Under the pieces are notes generated by a model. The model was given only the letters and a program-made list of their open reading frames with translations, did no database searches and was not told the DNA's origin. A DNA stretch of 7,369 nt. Source: Pirellulales bacterium (lineage in GTDB: Bacteria; Planctomycetota; Planctomycetia; Pirellulales; Thermoguttaceae). How positions within the stretch are numbered: position 1 is the first letter of the stretch; every line of letters begins with the position of its first letter. The translations under genes and the position numbers were made by a program. The stretch lies in the NCBI GenBank assembly GCA_030642635.1, contig DAOWNK010000161.1, forward strand, positions 1 to 7,369, read 5' to 3'. Shown here one piece after another: positions 1-5,814 of this stretch.

Positions 1-2
1 AA

Positions 3-113
3 GCCCTGCGCCAGCAGATTCTCCGAAACGAATTATCGACGATTACCCACATATGGTTGCTCCCACGAAAAATCATCGGCCTGGCCAAAAGCCTCATGGC
101 GTTGGCCACGTAG
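3..113 (+). CDS. C-terminal end of an unrecognised protein (partial)
   Basis: The reading frame is open from the left edge to a TAG at 111-113, giving about 36 residues that end in IIGLAKSLMALAT. The product cannot be identified. The piece looks coding because about 26 of 36 third codon positions are G or C, and the tail is a plausible amphipathic or hydrophobic helix (WLLPRKIIGLAKSLMAL). It would be convergent with the sigma factor gene, with about 55 bases between the two stops. The opposite strand is also open here from an ATG at 97 leftward, but that translation is rich in Arg, Trp and Met and looks like an antisense shadow. The first plus-strand frame is open too. The assignment is tentative. 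Confidence 0.4.
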   Translation, partial: ALRQQILRNELSTITHIWLLPRKIIGLAKSLMALAT

Positions 114-168
114 CAAAGTTCATTTCTCAGAAAGTGCAGGTTATGTAATAGGTGTGAAAAAACGGCCG

Positions 169-756
169 CTACACGCCCTGCCCTGCCCTGCGCATCTTGT
201 CGCGGGCGCGGCTGAGGATCGGGCCGATGCTGTTCTCGGTCATGCCGACCGCAGAGCTGATCTCATGGTAGCTCTTGCCCTCAAGGTGATACATCCGCAC
301 TACCCGGGCCTCGTTCTCTTGCAGGCCCTCCAGCAGTCGGGCGACCTCTTCCTGGTCGCCGAGTCGTTGCTCGACACCTTGGTGTGGATCCGGTACGGAC
401 CGGGCATCGTGGGCGGCGCTGTTTTCGTCCAGCCGCGAGGTCGTTTTACTTGAGAGCAATTTTTTGACGACGATTCGTCGGGCGACAACCGTCAGATATG
501 TCGCCAGGCTGCTCTTTCCACGGAAGTTTCGCAACAGTGCAAAGTCGTTGTTGATTACCGCCAGGAAGACATCCGCACACAGGTCGTCTCGGTCCTCTGG
601 TGCAAGGCGCACGCTGCGAGCCTGTGCGGTGTGGTTGGCTATGTGGACCACCAAACCCATAAACCGATCAACGAAATCCTCCCACGCTCTGGGCTTCCGT
701 TCCAGGCAGCGTTCCAACAGGTTGCGGTCGATTTCCGAAAGTCCCACGTTAAGCAT
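169..756 (-). CDS. RNA polymerase sigma factor, sigma-70 family (ECF-like)
   Basis: This is a 195-residue regulator that would bind core RNA polymerase and direct it to a subset of promoters. Region 2 spans about residues 24-100: WEDFVDRFMGLVV (25-37) fits region 2.1, DLCADVF (58-64) fits the 2.2 core-binding pattern, and FRGKSSLATYLTVVARR (78-94) fits the 2.3/2.4 promoter-melting and -10 reading segment. A linker of about 37 residues leads to region 4 (about 139-190), with a helix-turn-helix at GKSYHEISSAVGMTENSIGPI (160-180) followed by LSRARDKMRR. The length is typical of a two-domain ECF sigma. No anti-sigma gene is visible in the window. The ATG at 756 has AGGGG directly against it. The GTG at 747, nine bases beyond that AGGGG, is an equally good start and would give 192 residues. 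The regulon is unknown. Confidence 0.9.
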   Translation of the reverse strand: MLNVGLSEIDRNLLERCLERKPRAWEDFVDRFMGLVVHIANHTAQARSVRLAPEDRDDLCADVFLAVINNDFALLRNFRGKSSLATYLTVVARRIVVKKLLSSKTTSRLDENSAAHDARSVPDPHQGVEQRLGDQEEVARLLEGLQENEARVVRMYHLEGKSYHEISSAVGMTENSIGPILSRARDKMRRAGQGV

Positions 757-857
757 CCCCTGTACTGGATCGTCGTCACAAGCAGCTTGTTTCGGTCTCG
801 CTTGAGACCATGCCCGAGATTAACAAGTCACCAAAGCGACTACCCCATCATCTACCG

Positions 858-886
858 ATTCTAAATCCAAACGATGCGGAAAGCAA
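858..886 (-). promoter_or_regulatory. Possible promoter of the sigma factor gene
   Basis: On the minus strand, TAGAAT (858-863; 5 of 6 matches to the -10 consensus) is preceded by a 17-base spacer and TTGCTT (881-886; weak -35). The leader to the ATG at 756 would be about 95 bases. The inverted repeat CTGACA-11-TGTCAG (889-911) abuts the -35 and could be an operator. This rests on sequence pattern alone. Confidence 0.25.
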
Positions 887-957
887 GTCTGACACACGAG
901 AAATTTGTCAGCGACGGTTGTTTTAACACGTTGCCCCCCGGTTGGTGTGGGTCGGCC

Positions 958-1037
958 GGAATTAGTGCCACGGCCGTTTCGGCCGTGTTAAAGGTGAACA
1001 GGAAAAACACGGCCGAGACGGCCGTGGCACTTAATCC
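958..1037. repeat. Paired-hairpin inverted repeat (element A)
   Basis: Two 32-base arms (958-989 and 1006-1037) are reverse complements with three mismatches and are separated by 16 bases. Each arm is itself a hairpin: CACGGCCG pairs with CGGCCGTG around a three-base loop (969-987 and 1008-1026). One mismatch falls in that loop (TTT against TCT in the same orientation), and the other two are at the outer end, so the hairpin stems are intact in both units. The element is intergenic and contains no reading frame. The layout resembles REP/BIME-type elements, but no database comparison was made. Confidence 0.85.
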
Positions 1038-1089
1038 AGGTTAATCTTCACGAAAAATCCGCTTTGCAGCAAAATTTTCAAAGGACACC

Positions 1090-1119
1090 TTGCCATTACC
1101 GGGCAATAGGCATTAAGAT
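1090..1119 (+). promoter_or_regulatory. Weak promoter candidate upstream of the zinc-ribbon gene
   Basis: TTGCCA (1090-1095; 5 of 6 to the -35 consensus), an 18-base spacer and TAAGAT (1114-1119; 4 of 6) lie about 115 bases before the ATG at 1234. An inverted repeat TTGCC-7-GGCAA (1090-1106) overlaps the -35 box. Nothing else supports the call. Confidence 0.2.
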
Positions 1120-1233
1120 GGATTGATGCTTGGAGCACTGAACTTTTCGGCGGCCAGGATGTGGTAAGCCGTTGGGTACAAGAAGAACTTTTCGGCGGTC
1201 GGCATTCGCCGGCCTTAAACGGAGAGCGAATGA

Positions 1234-1539
1234 ATGATTCGATATTCATGCGATATGTGTAAGCGGGAACTCGACACGGGGGATCTCCGCTACGTCGTCA
1301 AAATGGGAATGTACGCCGCGTTCGATCCGACCGACGACGATGAAGATGACGACGACCGTGACCACCTACAAGAAATCCAAGATATCCTCGAACGTATCGA
1401 GGACCTCGAAGACGACCGGATTGGAGAGGACGTATACAAGCAGTTGCGATTCGATCTGTGTCCGGAATGCCGGCGCAAGTTCCTCCAAAACCCGTTGGGA
1501 CGTGAAGTCGCCAAGGCCTTCAGCTTCAGCGAAAATTGA
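1234..1539 (+). CDS. Small acidic protein with two CxxC pairs (probable zinc ribbon)
   Basis: This 101-residue cytosolic protein has no function I can name. Cys6 and Cys9 (SCDMCK) near the N-terminus and Cys76 and Cys79 (LCPECRRKF) near the C-terminus together form a likely four-cysteine zinc site. Between them lies a strongly acidic stretch (DPTDDDEDDDDRD, 31-43), then a charged helix rich in I, L, E and D (about 44-63). The C-terminal NPLGREVAKAF follows the second cysteine pair. There is no signal peptide or membrane segment. The start is well supported: GGAGAG (1221-1226) lies seven bases before the ATG. An ATG at 1230 opens only an 11-codon frame. The gene lies 14 bases ahead of the GTG start of the dehydrogenase gene and is probably cotranscribed with it. 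A role as a small regulatory or adaptor protein is speculation. Confidence 0.8.
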   Translation: MIRYSCDMCKRELDTGDLRYVVKMGMYAAFDPTDDDEDDDDRDHLQEIQDILERIEDLEDDRIGEDVYKQLRFDLCPECRRKFLQNPLGREVAKAFSFSEN

Positions 1540-1553
1540 AAATAGGGATTAAC

Positions 1554-2626
1554 GTGAGCAACAACGACATTCGCCGCGTGGCCGTTAACGGCGGTGACGG
1601 GACCGGGCCGGAAGTGGTCGCCGAGGGCGTTAAAGTTTTCAAAGCAGTCGCTGAACTGGAAAACATCAAGTACGAAATCAAAGACTTCGACTACGGCGGC
1701 GATCGGTATTTGAAAACAGGCGAGATTCTTCCGGACGGCGCCGTCGAGGAACTGGCTGCTTTCGACTCCATCCTGCTCGGCGCCGTCGGCCATCCGGAGG
1801 TCGCGCCGGGCATCCTGGAGAAGGGCCTGCTGCTGGAGTTGCGGTTCAGCTTCGACCAGTACATCAACCTGCGTCCGGTGAAACTCTTCCCAGGGGTCGA
1901 GACACCGCTTGCCGGCAAGGGACCGGAAGACATCGATTTTGTGGTAGTTCGAGAGAACACCGAGGACATGTACGCCGGCGCCGGTGGGTTCTTGAAGAAG
2001 AACACGCCGGACGAGGTCGCCATGCAGACGGCCGTCTATACCAGAAAGGGCTGCGAACGCTGCATCCGCTGGGCGTTCGAGTATACACGCAAGCGGAACC
2101 AAAAAAAAATACTTACGTTGGTCGCCAAGACGAACGTGCTCACCTACGGCCACGACCTGTGGTGGCGGACGTTCCAGGACGTCGCCAAGGAATACACGGA
2201 CATAAAAACCGACTACAACCACGTCGACGCCTGCTGTATGTGGATGGTCAAAAACCCGGAGTATTACGACGTGATCGTTACGACCAACATGTTCGGCGAC
2301 ATCATCACCGACCTGGCAGGGATATTGCAAGGCGGGATGGGCGTGGCGGCCGGAGGAAACATCAACCCGGAGCCGGGCGGGACGAGTATGTTCGAGCCGA
2401 TGGGCGGAAGTGCGCCAAAATACACGGGCAAAAACGTCATTAACCCAATCGCACCATAAGCGCGGCGGCCATGCTACTGGAACAGGCCGGATATGAAAAA
2501 GCAGCCGACCGCGTAATGAATGCCATACAATTCGTCACCTGCAACAAGATGAAGAGCCAATCGGCCGGCCGAATGGGTTACGGCACGACCGAGGTCGGAG
2601 ATTTGGTCTGCGAGGCGCTTTCATAA
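1554..2626 (+). CDS. leuB: 3-isopropylmalate dehydrogenase family protein, frameshifted near the C-terminus
   Basis: LeuB oxidatively decarboxylates 3-isopropylmalate in leucine synthesis. The isocitrate/isopropylmalate dehydrogenase fold is clear. Numbered from the GTG at 1554 (AGGGA at 1544-1548, five bases upstream), GGDGTGPEV (13-21) is the N-terminal motif and ILEKGLLLELR (87-97) is of isopropylmalate type. The substrate and metal residues R97, R107, R133, Y140, K192, D225, D249 and D253 are all present. The frame as read stops at 2457-2459. Replacing one base lost near 2454 restores INPIAAISAAAMLLEQ and a C-terminus ending VGDLVCEALS at 2624-2626, giving about 357 residues, the usual family length. 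The deletion is either real (a recent pseudogene) or a sequencing/assembly error. K289-Y290 (SAPKY) replaces the Asp-Ile usual in NAD-dependent LeuB. A TTG at 1536 is an alternative start overlapping the upstream stop. Isocitrate, homoisocitrate or tartrate dehydrogenase are less likely alternatives. Confidence 0.8.
2451..2459 (+). other. Frameshift site in the dehydrogenase gene
   Basis: The bases GCACCATAA read Ala-Pro-stop. Family members continue Asn-Pro-Ile-Ala-Ala-Ile-Ser/Cys-Ala-Ala here, and inserting one base (GCA GCC ATA AGC) gives exactly that. The downstream frame is then open for 56 residues of family-like sequence up to the TAA at 2624-2626. No slippery heptamer precedes the site, so programmed frameshifting is not supported. 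Confidence 0.85.
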
Positions 2627-2701
2627 AGCCGCGACCGGTGGTCGCGCCGATGCCGCTTGCGGCTTAGCAACGACGGCGCGACCACCGGTCGCGGCTTTAT
2701 G
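2622..2701. repeat. Perfect 28-bp inverted repeat between convergent genes (element B), possible bidirectional terminator
   Basis: The arms 2622-2649 and 2674-2701 are perfect reverse complements with a 24-base loop. Each arm contains its own hairpin, CGCGACC pairing with GGTCGCG around GGT (2630-2646 and 2677-2693). The loop holds a third, GCCGC-TT-GCGGC (2652-2663). The outer end CATAAAGCC places a TAA at the same position in both arms. These are the stop codons of the dehydrogenase gene (2624-2626, restored frame) and of the NYN gene (2697-2699, minus strand). The structure could stop transcription from both sides, although the U-tract is poor. Confidence 0.85.
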
Positions 2702-3251
2702 GTTTCCCCCCCGCCTCCGACTTTTCTATCTCCGTCAACTCGTCCAACAGCGTCTCGCCGCCGAATTGGCGAATCCAGTACTCAACGTCTTCTTCCAACA
2801 GCGGGACCGGCGGCCGGGCCGACGTGTCGGCTGCCTTGTGTACGCGCTCCTGTCGTTGCCGGACTATCTCGGCATACCACGCCTCGGCATCGACTGCCCT
2901 GGCCTTGCGTCGCCGGGCGGCACGCTGGATGCGGTGGTCGCTGGAGACTACCGTCAGTCGACGCGGTGAGGAATTGTCGCTGATCAATTCCTCGATCTGA
3001 CTGTCGGCATCTTCGTATTGCGATGCGAAATGGACAGTAATGCCGCGATGCTTCAAACTGCGAGGCAGCCCCGACGGCGGCCGACGTGCATCGAACACGA
3101 CGGTCGTCTGCGAAACCTCGTCGGGCGGAAGCGACTCGGCAAGGAAATTCAGCAGCGCCAACCGCGCGTTTTGCAAGCTGTCCGGTCCCACACTACGGCC
3201 GATGATGCCGACCACGTGCAAAACGTTGTAACCGTCGATTAGGAGAGGCAT
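2697..3251 (-). CDS. YacP-like NYN-domain ribonuclease
   Basis: The 184-residue protein begins MPLLIDGYNVLH, the hallmark N-terminus of the YacP/Rae1-like NYN family (PIN-like endoribonuclease fold). Bacillus Rae1 is a ribosome-associated mRNA endonuclease, so RNA cleavage in the cytosol is the likely role; this is family knowledge. Candidate metal-binding acids are D6, D54 (VVFDARRPP), D81 and D83 (YEDADSQIEEL) and D105 (TVVSSDHRIQ), all where the family places them. A basic stretch RAARRRKAR (110-118) may contact RNA. The C-terminal ~40 residues are charged and variable. The start at 3251 is chosen because the family begins at this Met; an extended frame upstream would translate polypurine-repeat DNA. 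The gene follows pyrC by 40 bases, so they may share a transcript. Its stop codon lies in element B. Confidence 0.82.
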   Translation of the reverse strand: MPLLIDGYNVLHVVGIIGRSVGPDSLQNARLALLNFLAESLPPDEVSQTTVVFDARRPPSGLPRSLKHRGITVHFASQYEDADSQIEELISDNSSPRRLTVVSSDHRIQRAARRRKARAVDAEAWYAEIVRQRQERVHKAADTSARPPVPLLEEDVEYWIRQFGGETLLDELTEIEKSEAGGKP

Positions 3252-3256
3252 AGGAT

Positions 3257-3338
3257 GTAAGGGGGAAGGGGGAAGGAGGAAGGGGGAATTTTCATTCGCA
3301 ATAATCTTCCCCCTTCCCCCTTCCCTCTTCCCCCTTTC
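3257..3338. repeat. Polypurine/polypyrimidine inverted repeat
   Basis: Arms 3257-3288 (almost all G and A) and 3307-3338 (almost all C and T) are reverse complements over 32 bases with three mismatches, separated by 18 bases. They are built from GGGGGAA-like units. The 22 bases at 3308-3329 recur exactly at 4818-4839, at the 3' end of pyrB. The pyrC reading frame runs through the right arm and stops in the loop (3292-3294), and the left arm ends just before the NYN start. Such tracts can adopt hairpin or triplex structures. Confidence 0.8.
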
Positions 3339-4608
3339 TTTCAAACTTTACCCGGCCGCCGACGATGACCACTTCCGCACGGCCGGTCAGTTCCCAGCCG
3401 GCGAACGGCGTGTTGGTGCTCTTCGAGCGGAACTCAGCCGGATCGACCGTCCAGCGAACCTTCGGGTCGATAATCGTCACGTCGGCATCTGCACCGATCC
3501 TTAGCGTGCCCTTATCGAGATTCAATATTTGTGCAGGGTTGCAGGTCATCCTGGCCAGTGCGGCAGGCCAGTCGAGGTGCCCCGGCTCGATCAGCCTGGT
3601 AACGACCAGCCCCAGAGAGGTCTCCAGCCCGACGATGCCGAACGGCGCACGATCCAATTCCTGCATCTTTTTCTCTTTTGCGTGCGGCGCATGGTCGCTT
3701 ACGATCGCGTCGATGGTCCCGTCGATCAGGCCGTCGATGCAGCCTTGCACGTGTCCCTTGCCTCGTAGCGGCGGGTTCATCTTGAAGTTCGAATCGAACG
3801 AGCGCAGGCACTCGTCGGTCAGTGTGAAGTGGTGCGGGCAGACCTCGGTGGTTACCCGCACTCCGCGCCGCTTCGCCCGGCGCACGGCGTCCACACTGCC
3901 GCCGGTCGAGACGTGCATCAGGTGGAACCGCCCGCCGGTCGCCTCGGCCAAGGCGATATCCCGGCTGGCCATCACGTCTTCCGCGGCGGTCGGCATGCCG
4001 GCCAGCCCGAGGATCAGAGAGGTCAGACCCTCGTGCATCACGCCGTGCTCGGTCAGTTCGCGGATTTCGCTGTGATTGAGCACCGGCTTGTCGAACATCA
4101 GGCAGTACTCGAACGCGCGGCGCATAAGCTCGGGAGAGTTGATCGGAGAGCCGTCGTCGGTGAATGCGACCGCACCGGCCTCGACCAACTGCCCGATCTC
4201 GGCAAGTTCCTTGCCCTCGCGGTTCTTGCTCACACATGCGACGACGAACACGTTGCAGTTATCGGCCTTGGCGGCCTGTCCGCGAATGAACTCGACGATG
4301 CTCTGGCTGTCGATCGGCGGGTCGGTGTTCGGCATGCAGGCGATGGATGTAAACCCGCCGGCCAGTGCGGCGGCCGTGCCGGTGGCGATGGTCTCGTCCT
4401 CCTCGCTGCCCGGCTCGCGCAGGTGTACGTGCATGTCGATCAGCCCCGGCGAGACGATCTTGCCGGCCGCGTCGATCGTCGTGCACTCGTCGTCCGGCTC
4501 GGCGTCGTACGCGGCGATACGCCCGTCGGCGATCAGCAGGTTGGTCACCCGATCCATCTGCTGAGAAGAATCGATGACGCGGCCGTTTTTGATAATGAGC
4601 GTTGACAT
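3292..4608 (-). CDS. pyrC: Dihydroorotase (class I)
   Basis: PyrC reversibly cyclises N-carbamoyl-L-aspartate to L-dihydroorotate, the third step of pyrimidine synthesis, using a binuclear zinc site in an amidohydrolase barrel. The DMHVHLREPG motif at 58-67 gives H60 and H62, with R64 for substrate. D151 (FTDDG), H179 (LNHSE), H232 (LMHVS) and the catalytic D305 (SDHAPH) complete the site at positions almost identical to characterised class I enzymes. MNPPLR (277-282) and TCNPAQILNL (355-364) also fit. Length is 438 residues against a usual ~425. The last dozen or so (KGEEGRGKGEDYCE) are encoded by the polypurine repeat and its loop, with no family counterpart that I know of. The ATG at 4608 gives a typical N-terminus, though no Shine-Dalgarno is visible. 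It lies 167 bases downstream of pyrB, that gap being filled with repeats. Confidence 0.95.
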   Translation of the reverse strand: MSTLIIKNGRVIDSSQQMDRVTNLLIADGRIAAYDAEPDDECTTIDAAGKIVSPGLIDMHVHLREPGSEEDETIATGTAAALAGGFTSIACMPNTDPPIDSQSIVEFIRGQAAKADNCNVFVVACVSKNREGKELAEIGQLVEAGAVAFTDDGSPINSPELMRRAFEYCLMFDKPVLNHSEIRELTEHGVMHEGLTSLILGLAGMPTAAEDVMASRDIALAEATGGRFHLMHVSTGGSVDAVRRAKRRGVRVTTEVCPHHFTLTDECLRSFDSNFKMNPPLRGKGHVQGCIDGLIDGTIDAIVSDHAPHAKEKKMQELDRAPFGIVGLETSLGLVVTRLIEPGHLDWPAALARMTCNPAQILNLDKGTLRIGADADVTIIDPKVRWTVDPAEFRSKSTNTPFAGWELTGRAEVVIVGGRVKFERKGEEGRGKGEDYCE

Positions 4609-4631
4609 TAGTGGGTAGTGGATAGTTACGC

Positions 4632-4716
<85 letters not shown>

Positions 4717-4734
4717 ACCCGGCGGCTTTGTTGC

Positions 4735-4756
4735 CCCCGGGACCGCAGTCCCGGGG
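4735..4756. repeat. Single GC-rich hairpin unit
   Basis: CCCCGGGAC (4735-4743) pairs perfectly with GTCCCGGGG (4748-4756) around CGCA. It lies in the pyrB-pyrC gap between element C and the pyrB stop, and could act as a terminator-like or REP-like monomer. No U-tract follows on the minus strand. Confidence 0.65.
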
Positions 4757-4775
4757 CGTTTGTACATTCGTCCTT

Positions 4776-5789
4776 TCATATACTACTACAACGCGGGGCA
4801 AGCCCCGCCGCTACACATCCCCCTTCCCCCTTCCCTCTTTCACCCGCCACCAGCCACAACACGGCCATGCGTACCGCCACGCCGTTTGTTACCTGTTCGA
4901 GTATGGCGGAGTGGCTGCCGTCGGCCACCTCGGGCGTTACCTCCACACCACGGTTGATCGGTCCCGGGGCAAGGATCAGTATATCGTCTTTGGTCTTGGC
5001 CAGCCGCTGTGCGTCCATCGTGTACAGGTGGGCGTATTCCCGGACTGAGGGGAACGGCCGACTGAACTGCCGCTCGAACTGGATTCTAAGCAGGTTCAGC
5101 ACGTCCACCCTGGGCAGGATGTCGTCCAGGCTGTACGAGTATTCCACGTCGATCTCCGCCCAGCGCGGCGAGACGAGCGTCGAGGGGCCGCATACGATCA
5201 CATGCGCGCCCAGTTTTTTCAGGCCCCAAATGTTCGACCTGGCGGTTCGGCTGTGTGCGATATCGCCGACCAGCGCCACGGTAAGCCCTTTGAGGCTGCC
5301 GCGACGCTCGCGGATGGTCATTATATCAAGCAGTCCTTGCGTGGGGTGCTCGTGCGGACCGTCGCCGGCGTTTATCACCGAACAGCGAAGGTTCTGCGCG
5401 AGCAATTGCGGCGTGCCGGGCGTGCGGTGCCGGACAACCACCACGTCGACGCCCATCGCCTCTAGGTTCTTCGCCGTGTCGATGAACGTCTCGCCCTTCG
5501 ACAGGCTGCTGGTCGATGCCGAGAAATCGAGCGTATCGGCCCCCAGCCGGCGGGCGGCCAGAGTAAAGCTGGTCCGAGTGCGGGTAGAGTTCTCGAAGAA
5601 CAGATTCACGCAAGTCTTGCCGGTCAAAAGCGGGATTTTCTTCCGCCCGGCGGTCATTGCCTCCTTAAAGACCATGGCCTTGTCGAGGATCAACGTGATT
5701 TCCTCGGCCGAGAGCTCCTCCAGTCCCAGCAGGTGCCGCCGCGTCCAGCATTCCGGTGGGGGACCTATGTCAACCATCTCGGTATCCAT
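4776..5789 (-). CDS. pyrB: Aspartate carbamoyltransferase catalytic chain
   Basis: PyrB condenses carbamoyl phosphate with aspartate, the committed step of pyrimidine synthesis. The carbamoyl-phosphate loop STRTRTSF is at 68-75 and SKGE (97-100) supplies the lysine from the neighbouring subunit. R120, HPTQ (148-151), R181 (HSRTARSN), LRIQFER (234-240; R235 and Q237) and LAPGPINRGVE (273-283) complete both domains, so the enzyme should be active. The family normally ends near VRMAVLWL (307-313). Here about 20 extra residues (RGKGEGG, then a Gly/Ala/Cys-containing tail) are translated from the polypurine tract and a GC-rich hairpin repeat. No pyrI-type regulatory chain is seen. The ATG at 5789 lacks a clear Shine-Dalgarno; an in-frame ATG four codons in is possible. 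A candidate promoter lies in the 60 bases after the HD-GYP gene. pyrC follows on the same strand, and the two enzymes may associate as in other bacteria. Confidence 0.95.
   Translation of the reverse strand: MDTEMVDIGPPPECWTRRHLLGLEELSAEEITLILDKAMVFKEAMTAGRKKIPLLTGKTCVNLFFENSTRTRTSFTLAARRLGADTLDFSASTSSLSKGETFIDTAKNLEAMGVDVVVVRHRTPGTPQLLAQNLRCSVINAGDGPHEHPTQGLLDIMTIRERRGSLKGLTVALVGDIAHSRTARSNIWGLKKLGAHVIVCGPSTLVSPRWAEIDVEYSYSLDDILPRVDVLNLLRIQFERQFSRPFPSVREYAHLYTMDAQRLAKTKDDILILAPGPINRGVEVTPEVADGSHSAILEQVTNGVAVRMAVLWLVAGERGKGEGGCVAAGLAPRCSSI
4793..4808. repeat. Single hairpin unit inside the 3' end of pyrB
   Basis: GCGGGGC (4793-4799) pairs perfectly with GCCCCGC (4802-4808) around AA. The unit lies inside the pyrB reading frame, where it encodes part of the unusual C-terminal tail (residues near AAGLAPR). 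It sits beside a copy of the polypurine tract (4818-4839), so two different repeats meet at this gene end. Confidence 0.6.
4818..4839. repeat. Third copy of the polypurine tract, in the pyrB 3' end
   Basis: These 22 bases are identical to 3308-3329 in the pyrC 3' end and lie in the same orientation relative to their genes. They encode part of RGKGEGG in PyrB, as the 3308-3329 copy encodes EEGRGKGE in PyrC. The shared tract at two adjacent gene ends shows it is a dispersed repeat rather than conserved protein sequence. Confidence 0.75.
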
Positions 5790-5814
5790 TGTGCCATTTT
5801 GTAAATTCGGAATG

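Larger units (their letters stand above)
757..1233. other. Divergent intergenic region, no gene supported
   Basis: These 477 bases separate the divergently transcribed sigma factor and zinc-ribbon genes. They hold a paired-hairpin repeat (958-1037), weak promoter candidates on each side, and a small palindrome, GGTCTC-4-GAGACC (794-809), just upstream of the sigma factor start. A further inverted repeat, CTGACA-11-TGTCAG (889-911), lies directly upstream of the candidate -35 of the sigma gene. A 14-base direct repeat GAACTTTTCGGCGG occurs at 1140-1153 and 1185-1198. A minus-strand frame at 1031-1249 is open, but its composition is not protein-like. Confidence 0.6.

Noticed and set aside
1..97. 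Minus-strand gene starting at the ATG at 97 and leaving the window
   Set aside because: The frame is open but rich in Arg, Trp and Met. The opposite frame ending at 113 looks more like protein and shares the same third codon positions.
155..168. Rho-independent terminator after the sigma factor gene
   Set aside because: On the minus strand a T-run follows CGGCCG directly after the stop, but there is no stem of useful length.
1031..1249. Minus-strand frame of 72 codons in the divergent intergenic region
   Set aside because: It contains the 14-base direct repeat and part of element A, ends in repeat DNA, has a mixed, unlikely composition and overlaps the zinc-ribbon start.
2100..2111. Run of nine A bases inside the dehydrogenase gene as a second frameshift
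   Set aside because: The frame is intact across it (Asn-Gln-Lys-Lys-Ile) and matches the family on both sides.
1290..2330. Long minus-strand open frame (346 codons) opposite the zinc-ribbon and dehydrogenase genes
   Set aside because: It is antisense to two clear genes. Its translation is low in recognisable motifs and ends in serine/arginine runs mirrored from the Asp/Glu codons.
2440..2465. Programmed -1 frameshift in the dehydrogenase gene
   Set aside because: There is no slippery heptamer before the stop and no family precedent. A simple one-base loss explains the sequence better.
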